From contig NZ_JAUHHE010000001.1 of the NCBI RefSeq assembly GCF_030410375.1, positions 124,001 to 188,000 on the forward strand: a stretch of DNA of 64,000 nucleotides. The letters run 5' to 3'. Shown here in pieces: positions 8,983 to 18,579 of this stretch. The notes beneath the pieces are model-generated. The model had not been told where the DNA came from. It saw nothing but the letters and a program-made list of their open reading frames with translations, and ran no database searches. A program made the translations under genes and the position numbers. Source of the stretch: Zwartia vadi. GTDB lineage: Bacteria; Pseudomonadota; Gammaproteobacteria; Burkholderiales; Burkholderiaceae_B. Position 1 is the first letter of the stretch; each line of letters begins with the position of its first letter.

Positions 8983-10650
8983 ATGTCACACCCAGTTCCA
9001 GACGCTCACGGTATCAACCTCTTTGCGGCAGACTCGGGGCGCGACCTCTTGGCTTGCTATTTACCGAAAGACCTTCACGCACACCTGTTACCTCATCTTG
9101 AACGACTCGGAGCACTCGCAGGCTCCCTGATCGATGATCTGGCGGGTGTTGCAGACAAACATCCTCCCACGCTTTCCGTGCGGACGCGCGCAGGCATAGA
9201 CACCAATCAAGTCAACAAACATCCCGCCTACGTCGAACTCGAGCGTTTTGCCTACAGCGAGTTTGGGTTGGCAGCGATGTCCCATCGCGCAGGTGTCCTG
9301 GGATGGCCCGAACCCATGCCACCCGCTGCCAAATACGCCTTGACGTATTTGTTTGTTCAGGCGGAATTCGGGTTGTGTTGTCCGGTCAGTATGACGGACT
9401 CGCTGGCCCGCACCTTGCGCAAGTTTGGCGACCCCGCTCTTGTTCAACGCGTGCTCCCTCTGGTGACCACACAAGATTTTGACGCCCTCCATCAGGGGGC
9501 GATGTTTATGACAGAGCAAGGTGCTGGCTCGGACGTCAGCGCCACCGCCACCGAGGCGACACTTGGTCCCGATGGTCATTGGTTACTTCACGGCGACAAA
9601 TGGTTTTGTTCCAATCCGGATGCGGGGTTCGCCATGGTGCTGGCGCGCTCAGAACCATTAGACGGACTCAAGGGCGTCTCGTTATTTCTCTTGCCTCGCA
9701 CCAAGCTTGACGGCACCCCGAATGACTATCGAATTTTGCGACTAAAGGACAAACTCGGCACTCGCTCGATGGCAAGTGGCGAAATCCGTCTCGAAGGTGC
9801 GTTTGCATGGCTTGTGGGCGAACGGGGCCAAGGCTTCAAGCACATGGCGGATATGATCAACAATTCGCGACTATCAAACGGCGTACGTGCCGCCGGACTC
9901 ATGCGACGCGCCCTCACCGAAGCGCTCTTCGTCGCCAAGCATCGTATGGCTTTTGGCAAAAGTCTGAACCAGATGCCGCTCATGCAGCGCCAGCTCAGCA
10001 AAATGGCCATGCTGACCGAACAAGCCCGCACGATGGTTTATCAAACCGCACAAGCACTGGCCGCTTCGGACGAAGATTCTTCAAAGCGTCCGCTGATGCG
10101 CATCATGACACCTCTTATCAAGTTTCGAGCCTGTCGCGACGCGCGTAAAGTCGCGGGCGATGCGATGGAAGTGCGTGGCGGTTGCGGCTATATCGAAGAG
10201 TGGAGCGATCCACGGATCCTGCGCGATGCACACCTGGGGTCGATTTGGGAGGGCACGAGCAATATCGTGGCACTTGATGTGCTCAGAGCGATTCAGCGTG
10301 AGGACTCCTTGCCTGCCCTGCGCGCGCACGTGGAAAAATTGCTCGCCGAGGGTACGCCCGTGCGGCCGGAGCTTGCCGGCCTGCAAGCGGAGCGCATCGA
10401 GCGCGCTTTTGCCTTTGCCCAAACGGCCAGCTCGTCCAATGCATCGGAACAGGCTCGCCAAGTCGGCACAGCCCTTTATAACGTCGTGACCATGGCAGGC
10501 ATGCGCTGGGAGGCCAAACAGGCAAATATGCCGATTCGCAGCCTTCTTGCCGACATCGTCCTGCAAAATCGCTTAGCCCCCCGAGATCCGATTGCCGACC
10601 CCCTCCTGGCGGATAGCCGCTTGATCGAGTGGCTCTCTAAATCTGTCTAA
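8983..10650 (+). CDS. Acyl-CoA dehydrogenase family protein, AidB-like
   Basis: A 555-residue flavoprotein, longer than ordinary acyl-CoA dehydrogenases and in the AidB/IBR3-like size class. FAD and substrate motifs are visible: MTEQGAGSDVSAT (about 174-186), WFCSNPDAGF, the Arg-rich KHRMAFGKSL helix and IWEGTSNI near the C-terminal part, where Glu is the usual base. The frame extends upstream into the LhgO-like gene, but the ATG at 8983 with AGGAAA upstream is preferred. It follows the LhgO-like gene by 16 bp. AidB itself binds DNA and is part of the adaptive response; whether this protein does is not visible. An isovaleryl-CoA dehydrogenase role is an alternative. Confidence 0.87.
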   Translation: MSHPVPDAHGINLFAADSGRDLLACYLPKDLHAHLLPHLERLGALAGSLIDDLAGVADKHPPTLSVRTRAGIDTNQVNKHPAYVELERFAYSEFGLAAMSHRAGVLGWPEPMPPAAKYALTYLFVQAEFGLCCPVSMTDSLARTLRKFGDPALVQRVLPLVTTQDFDALHQGAMFMTEQGAGSDVSATATEATLGPDGHWLLHGDKWFCSNPDAGFAMVLARSEPLDGLKGVSLFLLPRTKLDGTPNDYRILRLKDKLGTRSMASGEIRLEGAFAWLVGERGQGFKHMADMINNSRLSNGVRAAGLMRRALTEALFVAKHRMAFGKSLNQMPLMQRQLSKMAMLTEQARTMVYQTAQALAASDEDSSKRPLMRIMTPLIKFRACRDARKVAGDAMEVRGGCGYIEEWSDPRILRDAHLGSIWEGTSNIVALDVLRAIQREDSLPALRAHVEKLLAEGTPVRPELAGLQAERIERAFAFAQTASSSNASEQARQVGTALYNVVTMAGMRWEAKQANMPIRSLLADIVLQNRLAPRDPIADPLLADSRLIEWLSKSV

Positions 10651-10729
10651 CCCTCCATCAGAGGAAATACCCTTCTCATCGGGATATGATTAGACATATC
10701 TTTATTTTCTTTTAAAAAGACCCAAAAAA

Positions 10730-12418
10730 ATGAGCCAAGCACCCTCCCCCAGCAAGCCTCGTACCGGTGGTCAGATCCTAGTCGGCCAACTTGTCAGTCA
10801 CGGTGTCAAACACGTTTTCTGTGTACCGGGCGAAAGTTTTCTGGCGGTGCTTGATGCACTAGTGGATGTCAGCATCGATGTCACGGTTTGCCGCCAAGAA
10901 GGTGGAGCCGCCATGATGGCGGATGCGTATGGCAAATTGACCGGCGCGCCCGGCATTTGCATGGTCACGCGCGGTCCGGGCGCATCCAATGCCCTGGCTG
11001 GCATTCATATCGCCAAACAAGACTCCACCCCCATGATCGTGTTCGTCGGACAGATTGAACGCGGCATGCGTGAGCGCGAGGCCTTCCAAGAAATGGATTA
11101 TCGCGCTGTATTCGGGCAAGCCGCCAAGTGGGCGACAGAGATCGATGACGCGGCGCGCATTCCTGAAATTTTGTCACGCGCGTTTCATGTCGCCACGTCC
11201 GGTCGTCCCGGTCCCGTCGTGATTGCCTTGCCAGAGGACATGCTGGTCGAGACTGCCACAGTCGCAGATGCCCCGCATTACGAGGTGATCGACTCCGCAC
11301 CTGCCGCCGGTCAAATGGCTGCATTGGCCGAGCGTCTATCAAAAGCCAAAGCACCCGTTGCGATTCTGGGTGGCGCACGCTGGAATGCGCAGGCGGTTCA
11401 ACAATTTACACAATTCGCCGAGCGGTTCAAGCTGCCCGTCGCAGTCTCATTCCGCCGTCAAATGCTGTTCCCCGCCAATCACCCATGTTTCATCGGTGAT
11501 GTGGGCATCGGTTTAAACCCCGATTTGCTCAAGCGGGTTCAAGACGCCGATCTGGTGCTGCTGGTCGGTGGTCGCATGTCTGAAATGCCCAGTCAGGCCT
11601 ACACGCTGTTTGATATTCCCGTGCCCAAGCAGGAGCTGGTTCACGTCCACCCTGACAGCGGTGAGCTCGGGCGTGTCTACCGTGCCTCGATCGCGATCAA
11701 TGCCTCACCGATCGCCTTCGCGGCCGAGCTGGCGGCACTGCCCACCCCTAAGGCCACGCCTTGGGCCGAGGGCACCGCCTCCATGCACCAAAGCTACCTT
11801 GCCTGGAGCAACCCCGCGCCAATCAAAACACCTGGTGCGGTGCAGATGGGTGGCGTGATGGAATACCTCGAAGCACATTTGCCTACAGACGCCATCATGA
11901 CCAATGGCGCCGGCAACTTTGCCACGTGGTTGCATCGTTTTCATCGCTTTACACAATACGGTACACAACTTGCGCCCACCTCTGGCTCGATGGGGTATGG
12001 CTTGCCTGCGGCCGTCGGTGCCAAACGTTTTTCACCCGACAAGCTGGTGGTGTGCTTTGCCGGTGACGGTTGTTTCATGATGCATGGCCAAGAATTCGCC
12101 ACGGCAGTTCAATACAACCTGCCCATCGTGGTTGTCATCATCGATAACGGTATGTATGGCACCATCCGTATGCATCAGGAAAAGCACTATCCAGGTCGCA
12201 TCTCCGCCACGCAGCTCAAAAACCCAGATTTCGCGGCCTACGCGCGCGCGTTTGGTGGTCATGGCGAGCGTGTCGAGAAAACAGACGAATTCGGTCCCGC
12301 TTTCGAGCGCGCTGTCGCAAGCGGCAAGCCTGCGATCCTGCATTTGTTGATTGACCCCGAGGCGATCACCCCCACCACCACCATTTCAAAGCTCAGAGCC
12401 GCTGCCCAGAAAGCCTAA
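10730..12418 (+). CDS. Thiamine-diphosphate-dependent enzyme, acetolactate synthase large-subunit-like
   Basis: A 562-residue ThDP enzyme of the acetolactate synthase/benzoylformate decarboxylase superfamily. The N-terminal domain holds the catalytic Glu in CRQEGGAAMMADAYG (about residue 57) and RGPGASNA. The C-terminal domain holds the Mg/ThDP motif starting GDGCFMM (about 444) and ending in the DNGMYG block. The central FAD/ADP-like domain is present. There is no adjacent small regulatory subunit (ilvH), so a catabolic or unassigned 2-oxoacid-converting role is more likely than valine synthesis. It lies between two acyl-CoA dehydrogenases, hinting at 2-oxoacid/acyl-CoA metabolism. The actual reaction is unknown. 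Confidence 0.88.
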   Translation: MSQAPSPSKPRTGGQILVGQLVSHGVKHVFCVPGESFLAVLDALVDVSIDVTVCRQEGGAAMMADAYGKLTGAPGICMVTRGPGASNALAGIHIAKQDSTPMIVFVGQIERGMREREAFQEMDYRAVFGQAAKWATEIDDAARIPEILSRAFHVATSGRPGPVVIALPEDMLVETATVADAPHYEVIDSAPAAGQMAALAERLSKAKAPVAILGGARWNAQAVQQFTQFAERFKLPVAVSFRRQMLFPANHPCFIGDVGIGLNPDLLKRVQDADLVLLVGGRMSEMPSQAYTLFDIPVPKQELVHVHPDSGELGRVYRASIAINASPIAFAAELAALPTPKATPWAEGTASMHQSYLAWSNPAPIKTPGAVQMGGVMEYLEAHLPTDAIMTNGAGNFATWLHRFHRFTQYGTQLAPTSGSMGYGLPAAVGAKRFSPDKLVVCFAGDGCFMMHGQEFATAVQYNLPIVVVIIDNGMYGTIRMHQEKHYPGRISATQLKNPDFAAYARAFGGHGERVEKTDEFGPAFERAVASGKPAILHLLIDPEAITPTTTISKLRAAAQKA

Positions 12419-12484
12419 GGTTTTCGGACTCGCCCGAGCAGGTATTTTGTACACTTTTAAATAGTTTTTATTTTGGAGCATGAC

Positions 12485-13675
12485 ATGGCTGAAGCCTCTT
12501 TCAACTGGGAAGACCCACTCTTGCTGGATAGCCAGCTGACCGACGAGGAGCGCATGATTCGCGATGCGGCGCGCTCATATTGTCAGGACAAGCTGGCCCC
12601 ACGGGTGCTCGAGGGTTTTCGCCATGAGAAAACCGACGCCAAAATTTTCCCTGAAATGGGCGAGCTTGGTTTGCTGGGCCCCACCATTCCGGTCGAATAC
12701 GGTGGTTCCGGACTGAACTACGTGAGTTATGGCCTGATCGCCCGCGAAGTCGAGCGTGTGGATTCAGGTTACCGCTCGATGATGAGCGTGCAGTCCTCTT
12801 TGGTCATGGTGCCGATCAATGAGTTCGGTAGCGAAGCGCAAAAGAAAAAATACTTGCCCAAACTCGCACGCGGCGAATGGATCGGCTGTTTTGGTTTGAC
12901 TGAGCCCAACCACGGCTCAGACCCGGCCGGCATGGAGACTCGCGCAGTCAAAACGGCTAACGGCTACTCCCTGACCGGCAACAAGATGTGGATCTCCAAC
13001 TCCCCGATCGCCGATGTATTCGTCGTGTGGGGCAAGTGCGTAGGCGGGGATCATGATGGTCGCATTCGTGGCTTTATCCTTGAAAAAGGCATGAAAGGTT
13101 TGTCGGCTCCGGCCATTCATGGCAAAGTCGGCTTGCGCGCCTCCATCACCGGTGAAATCGTGATGGACAACGTCGAAATCAGCGACGAGCAAATGCTGCC
13201 GGGCGTGACTGGACTGAAAGGCCCCTTTACCTGCCTGAACTCAGCGCGCTTCGGTATCGCCTGGGGCGCACTCGGCGCGGCCGAGTTCTGCTGGCATATG
13301 GCTCGTCAGTACACGCTGGATCGCAAACAGTTCGGTCGTCCTCTCGCAGCGAACCAGTTGATCCAAAAGAAACTGGCGGATATGCAAACCGAAATCACGC
13401 TCGGCCTGCAAGGTTGCTTGCGTTTGGGTCGCATGAAGGACGAAGGCACTGCAGCCGTTGAAATCACCTCGATCATGAAGCGCAACTCCTGCGGCAAGGC
13501 ACTCGACATCGCACGCATGGCGCGTGATATGTTGGGCGGCAACGGTATTTCGGACGAGTTCGGTGTGGCACGCCACCTGGTTAACCTCGAGGTTGTGAAC
13601 ACTTACGAGGGCACACACGACATCCACGCTTTGATTTTGGGTCGTGCTCAAACAGGTATCCAGGCTTTTTTCTAA
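12485..13675 (+). CDS. gcdH: Glutaryl-CoA dehydrogenase
   Basis: Decarboxylating acyl-CoA dehydrogenase converting glutaryl-CoA to crotonyl-CoA with FAD, in lysine, tryptophan and glutarate breakdown. At 396 residues it has the usual length. [13 protein letters not shown] (about 95-107) carries the Arg that binds the gamma-carboxylate in [15 protein letters not shown] binds [24 protein letters not shown] contains the catalytic Glu near 374. An in-frame TTG at 12473 is upstream, but GGAG at 12475-12478 sits six bases before the ATG at 12485 and fixes the start. A strong terminator follows. Confidence 0.94.
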   Translation: MAEASFNWEDPLLLDSQLTDEERMIRDAARSYCQDKLAPRVLEGFRHEKTDAKIFPEMGELGLLGPTIPVEYGGSGLNYVSYGLIAREVERVDSGYRSMMSVQSSLVMVPINEFGSEAQKKKYLPKLARGEWIGCFGLTEPNHGSDPAGMETRAVKTANGYSLTGNKMWISNSPIADVFVVWGKCVGGDHDGRIRGFILEKGMKGLSAPAIHGKVGLRASITGEIVMDNVEISDEQMLPGVTGLKGPFTCLNSARFGIAWGALGAAEFCWHMARQYTLDRKQFGRPLAANQLIQKKLADMQTEITLGLQGCLRLGRMKDEGTAAVEITSIMKRNSCGKALDIARMARDMLGGNGISDEFGVARHLVNLEVVNTYEGTHDIHALILGRAQTGIQAFF

Positions 13676-13702
13676 ATCCTGACCATCTGTGATTGTTAGA
13701 CA

Positions 13703-13734
13703 TAATCGCGCTCAACGAAGCGCGATTATTTTTT
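13703..13734 (+). terminator. Rho-independent terminator after gcdH
   Basis: A perfect 10-bp stem TAATCGCGCT (13703-13712) / AGCGCGATTA (13719-13728) with a 6-base loop, followed by six T (13729-13734). It ends gcdH transcription 27 bp after the stop codon and abuts the stop of the convergent sua5 gene. Confidence 0.92.
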
Positions 13735-14755
13735 AAAACGCCGCAGCGGCGCGTACAAGCCGGTCCTGAATACCCAGCCACTCGAGACTGTCTGGAACAG
13801 CTTCCCAGACCATCTGCCCGTATCCACCCTGGTCCAGGGCGCGCAAAGTCGCATAGAGTGCATGGCTATAGACTTCCGCATGTGCGGACATTGTCACCCA
13901 CTCTACGCCAGGTCGTCTGGGTAATACTTCCTGAGCAAGCGAGTAGGTCACAAAAACAGTCGGCTTTGAAACATCGTGAGCAGTCTGACTCGCCGCTGTC
14001 AGCATTTCAGCAGCGTTTGACAGTCTGATCGGCGTATGGGGGGCGTAATGCGATTTCAAGGCGCCGGAGACCCTGGGCGCCTGCGCATCGGCGTCTTGAA
14101 CGGTTCTGTTCAACACCGCGGATATTTGTTGCGCAGTGATTTTTCCGGGACGCAAAAGGACTGGGCCGATGCCCTGAGCCAAACGTGACAAATCAACAAT
14201 GGTCGATTCGATTCCCACTTCGCTCGCCCCACCCTCCAGTACCTGCATACCCTGCGCGACAAGCTCAGGGAACTCATCTCGCACATGCGAAGCCTGAGTA
14301 GGAGAGACTTGTCCAAACTTGTTGGCCGAAGGGCCAGCGATACCGCCCTGACCGGACGGTTTACCCGCGGCAAAGGCTCGAATCAACTTTTGCGCAACGG
14401 GATGCGAAGGGCAGCGAACCCCCACGCTATCTTGTCCGCCACTGACTGCCTCAGTGATGTGCGCGGCGCGCTTGAGAATGAGGGTCAACGGACCAGGCCA
14501 AAACGCATCGATCAAGGCACGCGCTTCATCGGGGACGGTCGCGGCCCAGTAGGACAAATCAGCCTCTGGTGCGACATGGACAATCACGGGATGATTGGCA
14601 GGACGACCTTTAGCTTGATAGATGCGCTCGACGGCTTCGCGACTCTCTGCATCCGCACCCAGTCCGTAGACTGTCTCGGTTGGAAAAGCAACGAGACCGC
14701 CTTTGAGTAATACTTGAGCAGCCTGGTTGATTTCGTTATCTGAAGAAGTCGTCAC
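13733..14755 (-). CDS. L-threonylcarbamoyladenylate synthase (Sua5 type)
   Basis: Makes threonylcarbamoyl-AMP from threonine, bicarbonate and ATP for t6A37 tRNA modification. The 340 residues comprise an N-terminal YrdC domain (LVAFPTETVYGLG at about 21-33; KGRPANHPVIVHV; FWPGPLTLIL; GGIAGPSAN) and a C-terminal Sua5 domain (SGALKSHYAP and following). This makes it the long Sua5 form, not the short TsaC form. The start is GTG at 14755. It lies 12 bp after purK and likely belongs to the purC-purE-purK-sua5 transcription unit, an arrangement known from other Burkholderiales. Together with tcdA it supplies the t6A/ct6A pathway. Confidence 0.93.
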   Translation of the reverse strand: MTTSSDNEINQAAQVLLKGGLVAFPTETVYGLGADAESREAVERIYQAKGRPANHPVIVHVAPEADLSYWAATVPDEARALIDAFWPGPLTLILKRAAHITEAVSGGQDSVGVRCPSHPVAQKLIRAFAAGKPSGQGGIAGPSANKFGQVSPTQASHVRDEFPELVAQGMQVLEGGASEVGIESTIVDLSRLAQGIGPVLLRPGKITAQQISAVLNRTVQDADAQAPRVSGALKSHYAPHTPIRLSNAAEMLTAASQTAHDVSKPTVFVTYSLAQEVLPRRPGVEWVTMSAHAEVYSHALYATLRALDQGGYGQMVWEAVPDSLEWLGIQDRLVRAAAAF

Positions 14756-14767
14756 TTCACCACCAAC

Positions 14768-15925
14768 TCAAAGCTTGGCCGCGACGGGCAAACGCAAAAT
14801 CTGGACAACTTGATTGGCATGCTGCACCGCCTCGGCGAGTGATGTTCCCGTGCAGTTGACGTGTCCCATCTTGCGAGCACGACGGGCCTCGCGCTTGCCA
14901 TACAAATGCAAAGAGGTGCCCGACACAGCCAATACACCCGCCCAGTCAGGCTCGGTTTGAGAATCTCCAGCACCTGTGTACCAGACATCCCCCAGAATAT
15001 TGAGCATCACAACCGGTGCGAGTAAACGCGTACTGCCTAACGGCAAACCAGCCATGATTCGTGCCTGCTGTTCGAACTGACTTGTCACGCAGGCATTCAT
15101 GCTGAAGTGACCGCTATTGTGCGGACGTGGGGCAATCTCGTTGACGAGCAACTGGCCGTCACCCAATACGAAAAACTCCACGCACAACACGCCCTGGTAC
15201 TTTAAGCCGCTTGCGATTGCCAGCGCGGCTTCGGTGGCGCGAGCCGTCATCGCGGCTGGCTGCATATCGACCGTTGTCACAGCAAGAATGCCTTGCTCAT
15301 GGACGTTTCGGGCAACGGGAAAAACCGCGCACTGTCCATCGAGCCCGCGCGCCAATACAACTGACAGCTCTTCTTTGAGATCCAGCATGGCTTCGAGCAC
15401 ACATGGCACGCCACCGAATTCAGAAAAAGCAGTGAGTGCCTCATCAAGAGAGCGCACCCGCGCCTGACCCTTGCCGTCGTAACCCAGACGGGCAACTTTT
15501 AAAATCCCTGGAAAAAGATGCGTACCTGCCGCACGCAAATCCGACTCTGAACGAATCGCCGCATAGGGCGCAACGGCGACGCCCTGGCTCACGATAAAAG
15601 CTTTTTCTGCAATCCGGTCCTGAACAATCTCGACCGCATGCGAACCAGGCGTCACGCGACTATGCGCGGCCAAGGTCAACAGACTCTGCGCTGGAACGTT
15701 TTCAAACTCGGTCGTCACGGCGCGACAGCGTTGCGCCAACTTGATCAATGCGGTTTCATCGTCGTAATCGGCCTGGATATGCGCATCGGCCACAGACGCA
15801 GCCGGCCCCTCAGGCGCAGGATCCAACACGGCCACACGATAGCCCAGCGACTGTGCGGCGTGACAAAACATGCGGCCCAACTGACCGCCCCCCATCAAAC
15901 CCAACCACTCACCCGGTGCGATCAC
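14768..15925 (-). CDS. purK: N5-carboxyaminoimidazole ribonucleotide synthase
   Basis: ATP-grasp enzyme of de novo purine synthesis converting AIR, bicarbonate and ATP to N5-CAIR. The 385 residues show [11 protein letters not shown] near the N-terminus, [12 protein letters not shown] in the ATP-grasp B domain, [24 protein letters not shown] (metal and substrate residues; positions about 243-266) and the purK-typical tail. The start codon is GTG at 15925, overlapping the purE stop by 4 nt (GTGA), so expression is coupled to purE, whose product uses its product. Confidence 0.96.
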   Translation of the reverse strand: MIAPGEWLGLMGGGQLGRMFCHAAQSLGYRVAVLDPAPEGPAASVADAHIQADYDDETALIKLAQRCRAVTTEFENVPAQSLLTLAAHSRVTPGSHAVEIVQDRIAEKAFIVSQGVAVAPYAAIRSESDLRAAGTHLFPGILKVARLGYDGKGQARVRSLDEALTAFSEFGGVPCVLEAMLDLKEELSVVLARGLDGQCAVFPVARNVHEQGILAVTTVDMQPAAMTARATEAALAIASGLKYQGVLCVEFFVLGDGQLLVNEIAPRPHNSGHFSMNACVTSQFEQQARIMAGLPLGSTRLLAPVVMLNILGDVWYTGAGDSQTEPDWAGVLAVSGTSLHLYGKREARRARKMGHVNCTGTSLAEAVQHANQVVQILRLPVAAKL

Positions 15926-16428
15926 AGCGGCACCTTCATGGCGCGCGCAGCCTCTGTCTGACGGGCGCGAAACGCCTTGAGCTTTTCACGCAACACCGTA
16001 TCGGTCGTTGCGAGATTGGCAATCACATGCAGTGCGGCATTTGCTGCACCGGCTTCACCAATCGCGAAGGTGGCAACCGGGATACCCTTTGGCATTTGGA
16101 CGATCGATAAAAGAGAATCCTCACCCCGCAAATATTTAGACGGGACAGGCACACCAAACACGGGCACTTCAGTCAGCGCAGCCATCATGCCAGGCAGATG
16201 TGCCGCGCCACCCGCACCGGCGATAATGCCACGCAAGCCGCGCGCCGCAGCCTGTGCGCCATATTCAGCCATGTCATGTGGCATACGGTGGGCAGAGATG
16301 ACGCGCGCCTCACAAGGCACGCCAAACTCACCCAGCATATTGACTGCATGCTGCATGACATCCCAATCACTGGATGAACCCATGATGACGCCGACGACCG
16401 GCGTACCAGCAGAAGATAAAGAGGTCAT
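15922..16428 (-). CDS. purE: N5-carboxyaminoimidazole ribonucleotide mutase
   Basis: Converts N5-CAIR to CAIR. The 168-residue class I PurE shows GSSSDWDVM (about 17-25), the active-site SAHRMP (His near 47), [11 protein letters not shown] and [24 protein letters not shown] at 16443 is in frame upstream, but the ATG at 16428 is preferred on conservation. It is coupled to purK by a GTGA overlap. The gap to purC is 62 bp and contains no terminator. Confidence 0.96.
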   Translation of the reverse strand: MTSLSSAGTPVVGVIMGSSSDWDVMQHAVNMLGEFGVPCEARVISAHRMPHDMAEYGAQAAARGLRGIIAGAGGAAHLPGMMAALTEVPVFGVPVPSKYLRGEDSLLSIVQMPKGIPVATFAIGEAGAANAALHVIANLATTDTVLREKLKAFRARQTEAARAMKVPL

Positions 16429-16490
16429 AACAGAGACTCGCAAATAGTGGATCAGCGGTTAACTGCCCGGAAATCGAGGCAATTAAGCGG

Positions 16491-17372
16491 TTAAGCAGTT
16501 AAGCGATCAAGGGCTTCGCGGTACTTGGCTGCCGTTTTAGCAATCACTTCAGCAGGCAGTCGAGGCGCGGGTGGTGTCTTGGCCCAATCCTGCGTCTCGA
16601 GCCAGTCGCGCACAAACTGTTTGTCAAACGAAGGTGGACTGATGCCTTCACGATAACCCTCTGCAGGCCAAAATCTCGATGAATCCGGCGTCAGCACCTC
16701 ATCCATCAAGTGCAACGTGCCATGCTCATCCAGCCCAAATTCAAATTTCGTATCCGCGATCATGATGCCCTTGGTTGCTGCATAGGTCGCAGCCTCAGAG
16801 TACAAACGCAAGGTCACTGCACGGATCCGCTCAGCCATCTCCTGACCCACTTCCTTGATCACATGCGCAAAGTCTACATTTTCATCATGCAAACCCATCT
16901 CGGCTTTGGCGGCAGGTGTGAAAATCGGCTCAGGAAGTTTCCCTGCTTGCTTCAGGCCGGGAGGCAATTTGATCCCGCAAACAGAACCCGTTGCTTGATA
17001 ATCCTTCCAGCCGGAACCAATCAGATACCCGCGCGCCACCGCCTCAACCATGATGGGTTTCAGACGCTTGACCACCACAGCACGGCCAATCACCTGATCG
17101 CGCTCATTTGGAGCGACCACATCCTCCGGGCGGATTCCCGTTGAATGATTGGGCAGCACGTGCGCGAGCTTTTCAAGCCAGAAGTCGGTGAGCTCCTTGA
17201 GAACCTGCCCCTTACCGGGAATGGGATCGTCAAGAATCACATCAAATGCCGAAATGCGGTCAGTCGCGATGATCAAAAGCTTGTCATCGCCCACCGCATA
17301 CATATCGCGAACTTTACCGCGTGCAAGCAACGGGAGGGATTGGATACTGGATTGATAAAGCGCTGTAGTCAT
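16491..17372 (-). CDS. purC: Phosphoribosylaminoimidazole-succinocarboxamide synthase
   Basis: SAICAR synthase, ligating aspartate to CAIR with ATP. The 293 residues include [20 protein letters not shown] (about 38-47), [19 protein letters not shown] and the [11 protein letters not shown] / [14 protein letters not shown] blocks. The frame extends to 17498 within the aldolase gene, but the ATG at 17372 gives the family N-terminus and lies five bases after the aldolase stop. The Shine-Dalgarno is weak, consistent with read-through from the aldolase gene. It begins the pur part of the operon. Confidence 0.96.
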   Translation of the reverse strand: MTTALYQSSIQSLPLLARGKVRDMYAVGDDKLLIIATDRISAFDVILDDPIPGKGQVLKELTDFWLEKLAHVLPNHSTGIRPEDVVAPNERDQVIGRAVVVKRLKPIMVEAVARGYLIGSGWKDYQATGSVCGIKLPPGLKQAGKLPEPIFTPAAKAEMGLHDENVDFAHVIKEVGQEMAERIRAVTLRLYSEAATYAATKGIMIADTKFEFGLDEHGTLHLMDEVLTPDSSRFWPAEGYREGISPPSFDKQFVRDWLETQDWAKTPPAPRLPAEVIAKTAAKYREALDRLTA

Positions 17373-17377
17373 AATGT

Positions 17378-18442
17378 TTACTGAACGACCTGCGACAGTT
17401 TGCCCGCAGCATACTGAGCCGCCATGTCCTTGAGTGGCACGACCTTGATTTTGCTGGCGTTGCCAGCAGTACCAAATTGCTGGTAGCGCGCCACGCAAAT
17501 TGCTTTAGCCGCCTCACGAGCAGGTTTAAGGTATTCGCGGGGATCGAACTTGCCAGGATTTTCTGCAAAGAAACGGCGGATCGCACCGGTCATCGCCAAA
17601 CGGATATCCGTATCGATATTGATTTTGCGCACACCAAACTTGATGGCCTCTTGAATCTCTTCGACAGGTACGCCGTAAGTTTCTTTCATGTCGCCGCCAA
17701 ACTGACGAATCTCAGCCAACAATTCCTGAGGCACGCTGGAACTGCCATGCATCACGAGATGGGTATTGGGCAGACGTTTGTTGATTTCCTTGATACGGGA
17801 GATCGACAGGATATCGCCTGTGGGCTTGCGTGTGAATTTGTAGGCGCCGTGGCTTGTGCCAATCGCGATCGCCAAGGCATCGAGCTGAGTGCGACGGACA
17901 AAATCAGCGGCCTGCTCGGGATCCGTCAACAACTGATCCATCGTTAGTTTGCCATCGGCACCGTGACCGTCTTCTTTGTCGCCTTGCATCGTCTCAAGCG
18001 AACCTAAACAGCCCAGCTCACCTTCAACAGTGACGCCTAGCTTGTGTGCCATGTCCACAACCTGCTTGGTCACGGCAACGTTGTAATCGTAATCAGCGAT
18101 CGTCTTGCCGTCTTCTTTGAGCGAGCCGTCCATCATCACGCTGGAAAATCCCAAGTCAATCGCACCCTGACAGATTTTGGGAGACTGGCCATGATCCTGG
18201 TGCATCACGACAGGAATGTGTGGATAGGACTCAACCGCTGCCTGAATCAGGTATTTCAAAAAGCCCTCGCCCGCATATTTACGCGCACCAGCAGAGGCCT
18301 GCATGATGACAGGGCTATCAGTTTGCGCGGCCGCTTCCATGATGGCCTGCACTTGTTCCAGATTATTCACGTTAAACGCGGGAATGCCATAACCATGCTC
18401 GGCGGCGTGGTCAAGAAGCTGGCGCATGGAAACTAAAGCCAT
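17378..18442 (-). CDS. fba: Class II fructose-1,6-bisphosphate aldolase (CbbA/Fba type)
   Basis: Zinc-dependent aldolase for fructose-bisphosphate (and possibly sedoheptulose-bisphosphate) cleavage and synthesis. The 354 residues carry the active-site MHQDHGQ (about 80-86), [17 protein letters not shown] and VMHGSSS zinc/phosphate motifs, with NIDTDIRLA near the C-terminus. AAGGAT lies in front of the ATG at 18442. It probably starts the transcript running into purC. In related Burkholderiales pyruvate kinase and pgk normally lie upstream; here a methyltransferase on the opposite strand takes that place. Confidence 0.96.
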   Translation of the reverse strand: MALVSMRQLLDHAAEHGYGIPAFNVNNLEQVQAIMEAAAQTDSPVIMQASAGARKYAGEGFLKYLIQAAVESYPHIPVVMHQDHGQSPKICQGAIDLGFSSVMMDGSLKEDGKTIADYDYNVAVTKQVVDMAHKLGVTVEGELGCLGSLETMQGDKEDGHGADGKLTMDQLLTDPEQAADFVRRTQLDALAIAIGTSHGAYKFTRKPTGDILSISRIKEINKRLPNTHLVMHGSSSVPQELLAEIRQFGGDMKETYGVPVEEIQEAIKFGVRKINIDTDIRLAMTGAIRRFFAENPGKFDPREYLKPAREAAKAICVARYQQFGTAGNASKIKVVPLKDMAAQYAAGKLSQVVQ

Positions 18443-18579
18443 GAGAGATCCTTTTTAGAGCAAAATGTCGGGGTTGTTAGGGTATTTTCCGAGTATTTTA
18501 CGGCAGCACGACCGTATTTGCCCTATGCCCCCCAAAATCGGGGGCCCAAGCTCTTCTGACCCTCTATTGAGAAGCCTCC

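Noticed and set aside
18528..18544. CCCCCC-AAAATC-GGGGG hairpin between the aldolase and methyltransferase genes
   Set aside because: No U-tract on either side and no second copy seen; could be chance in a GC-rich gap.
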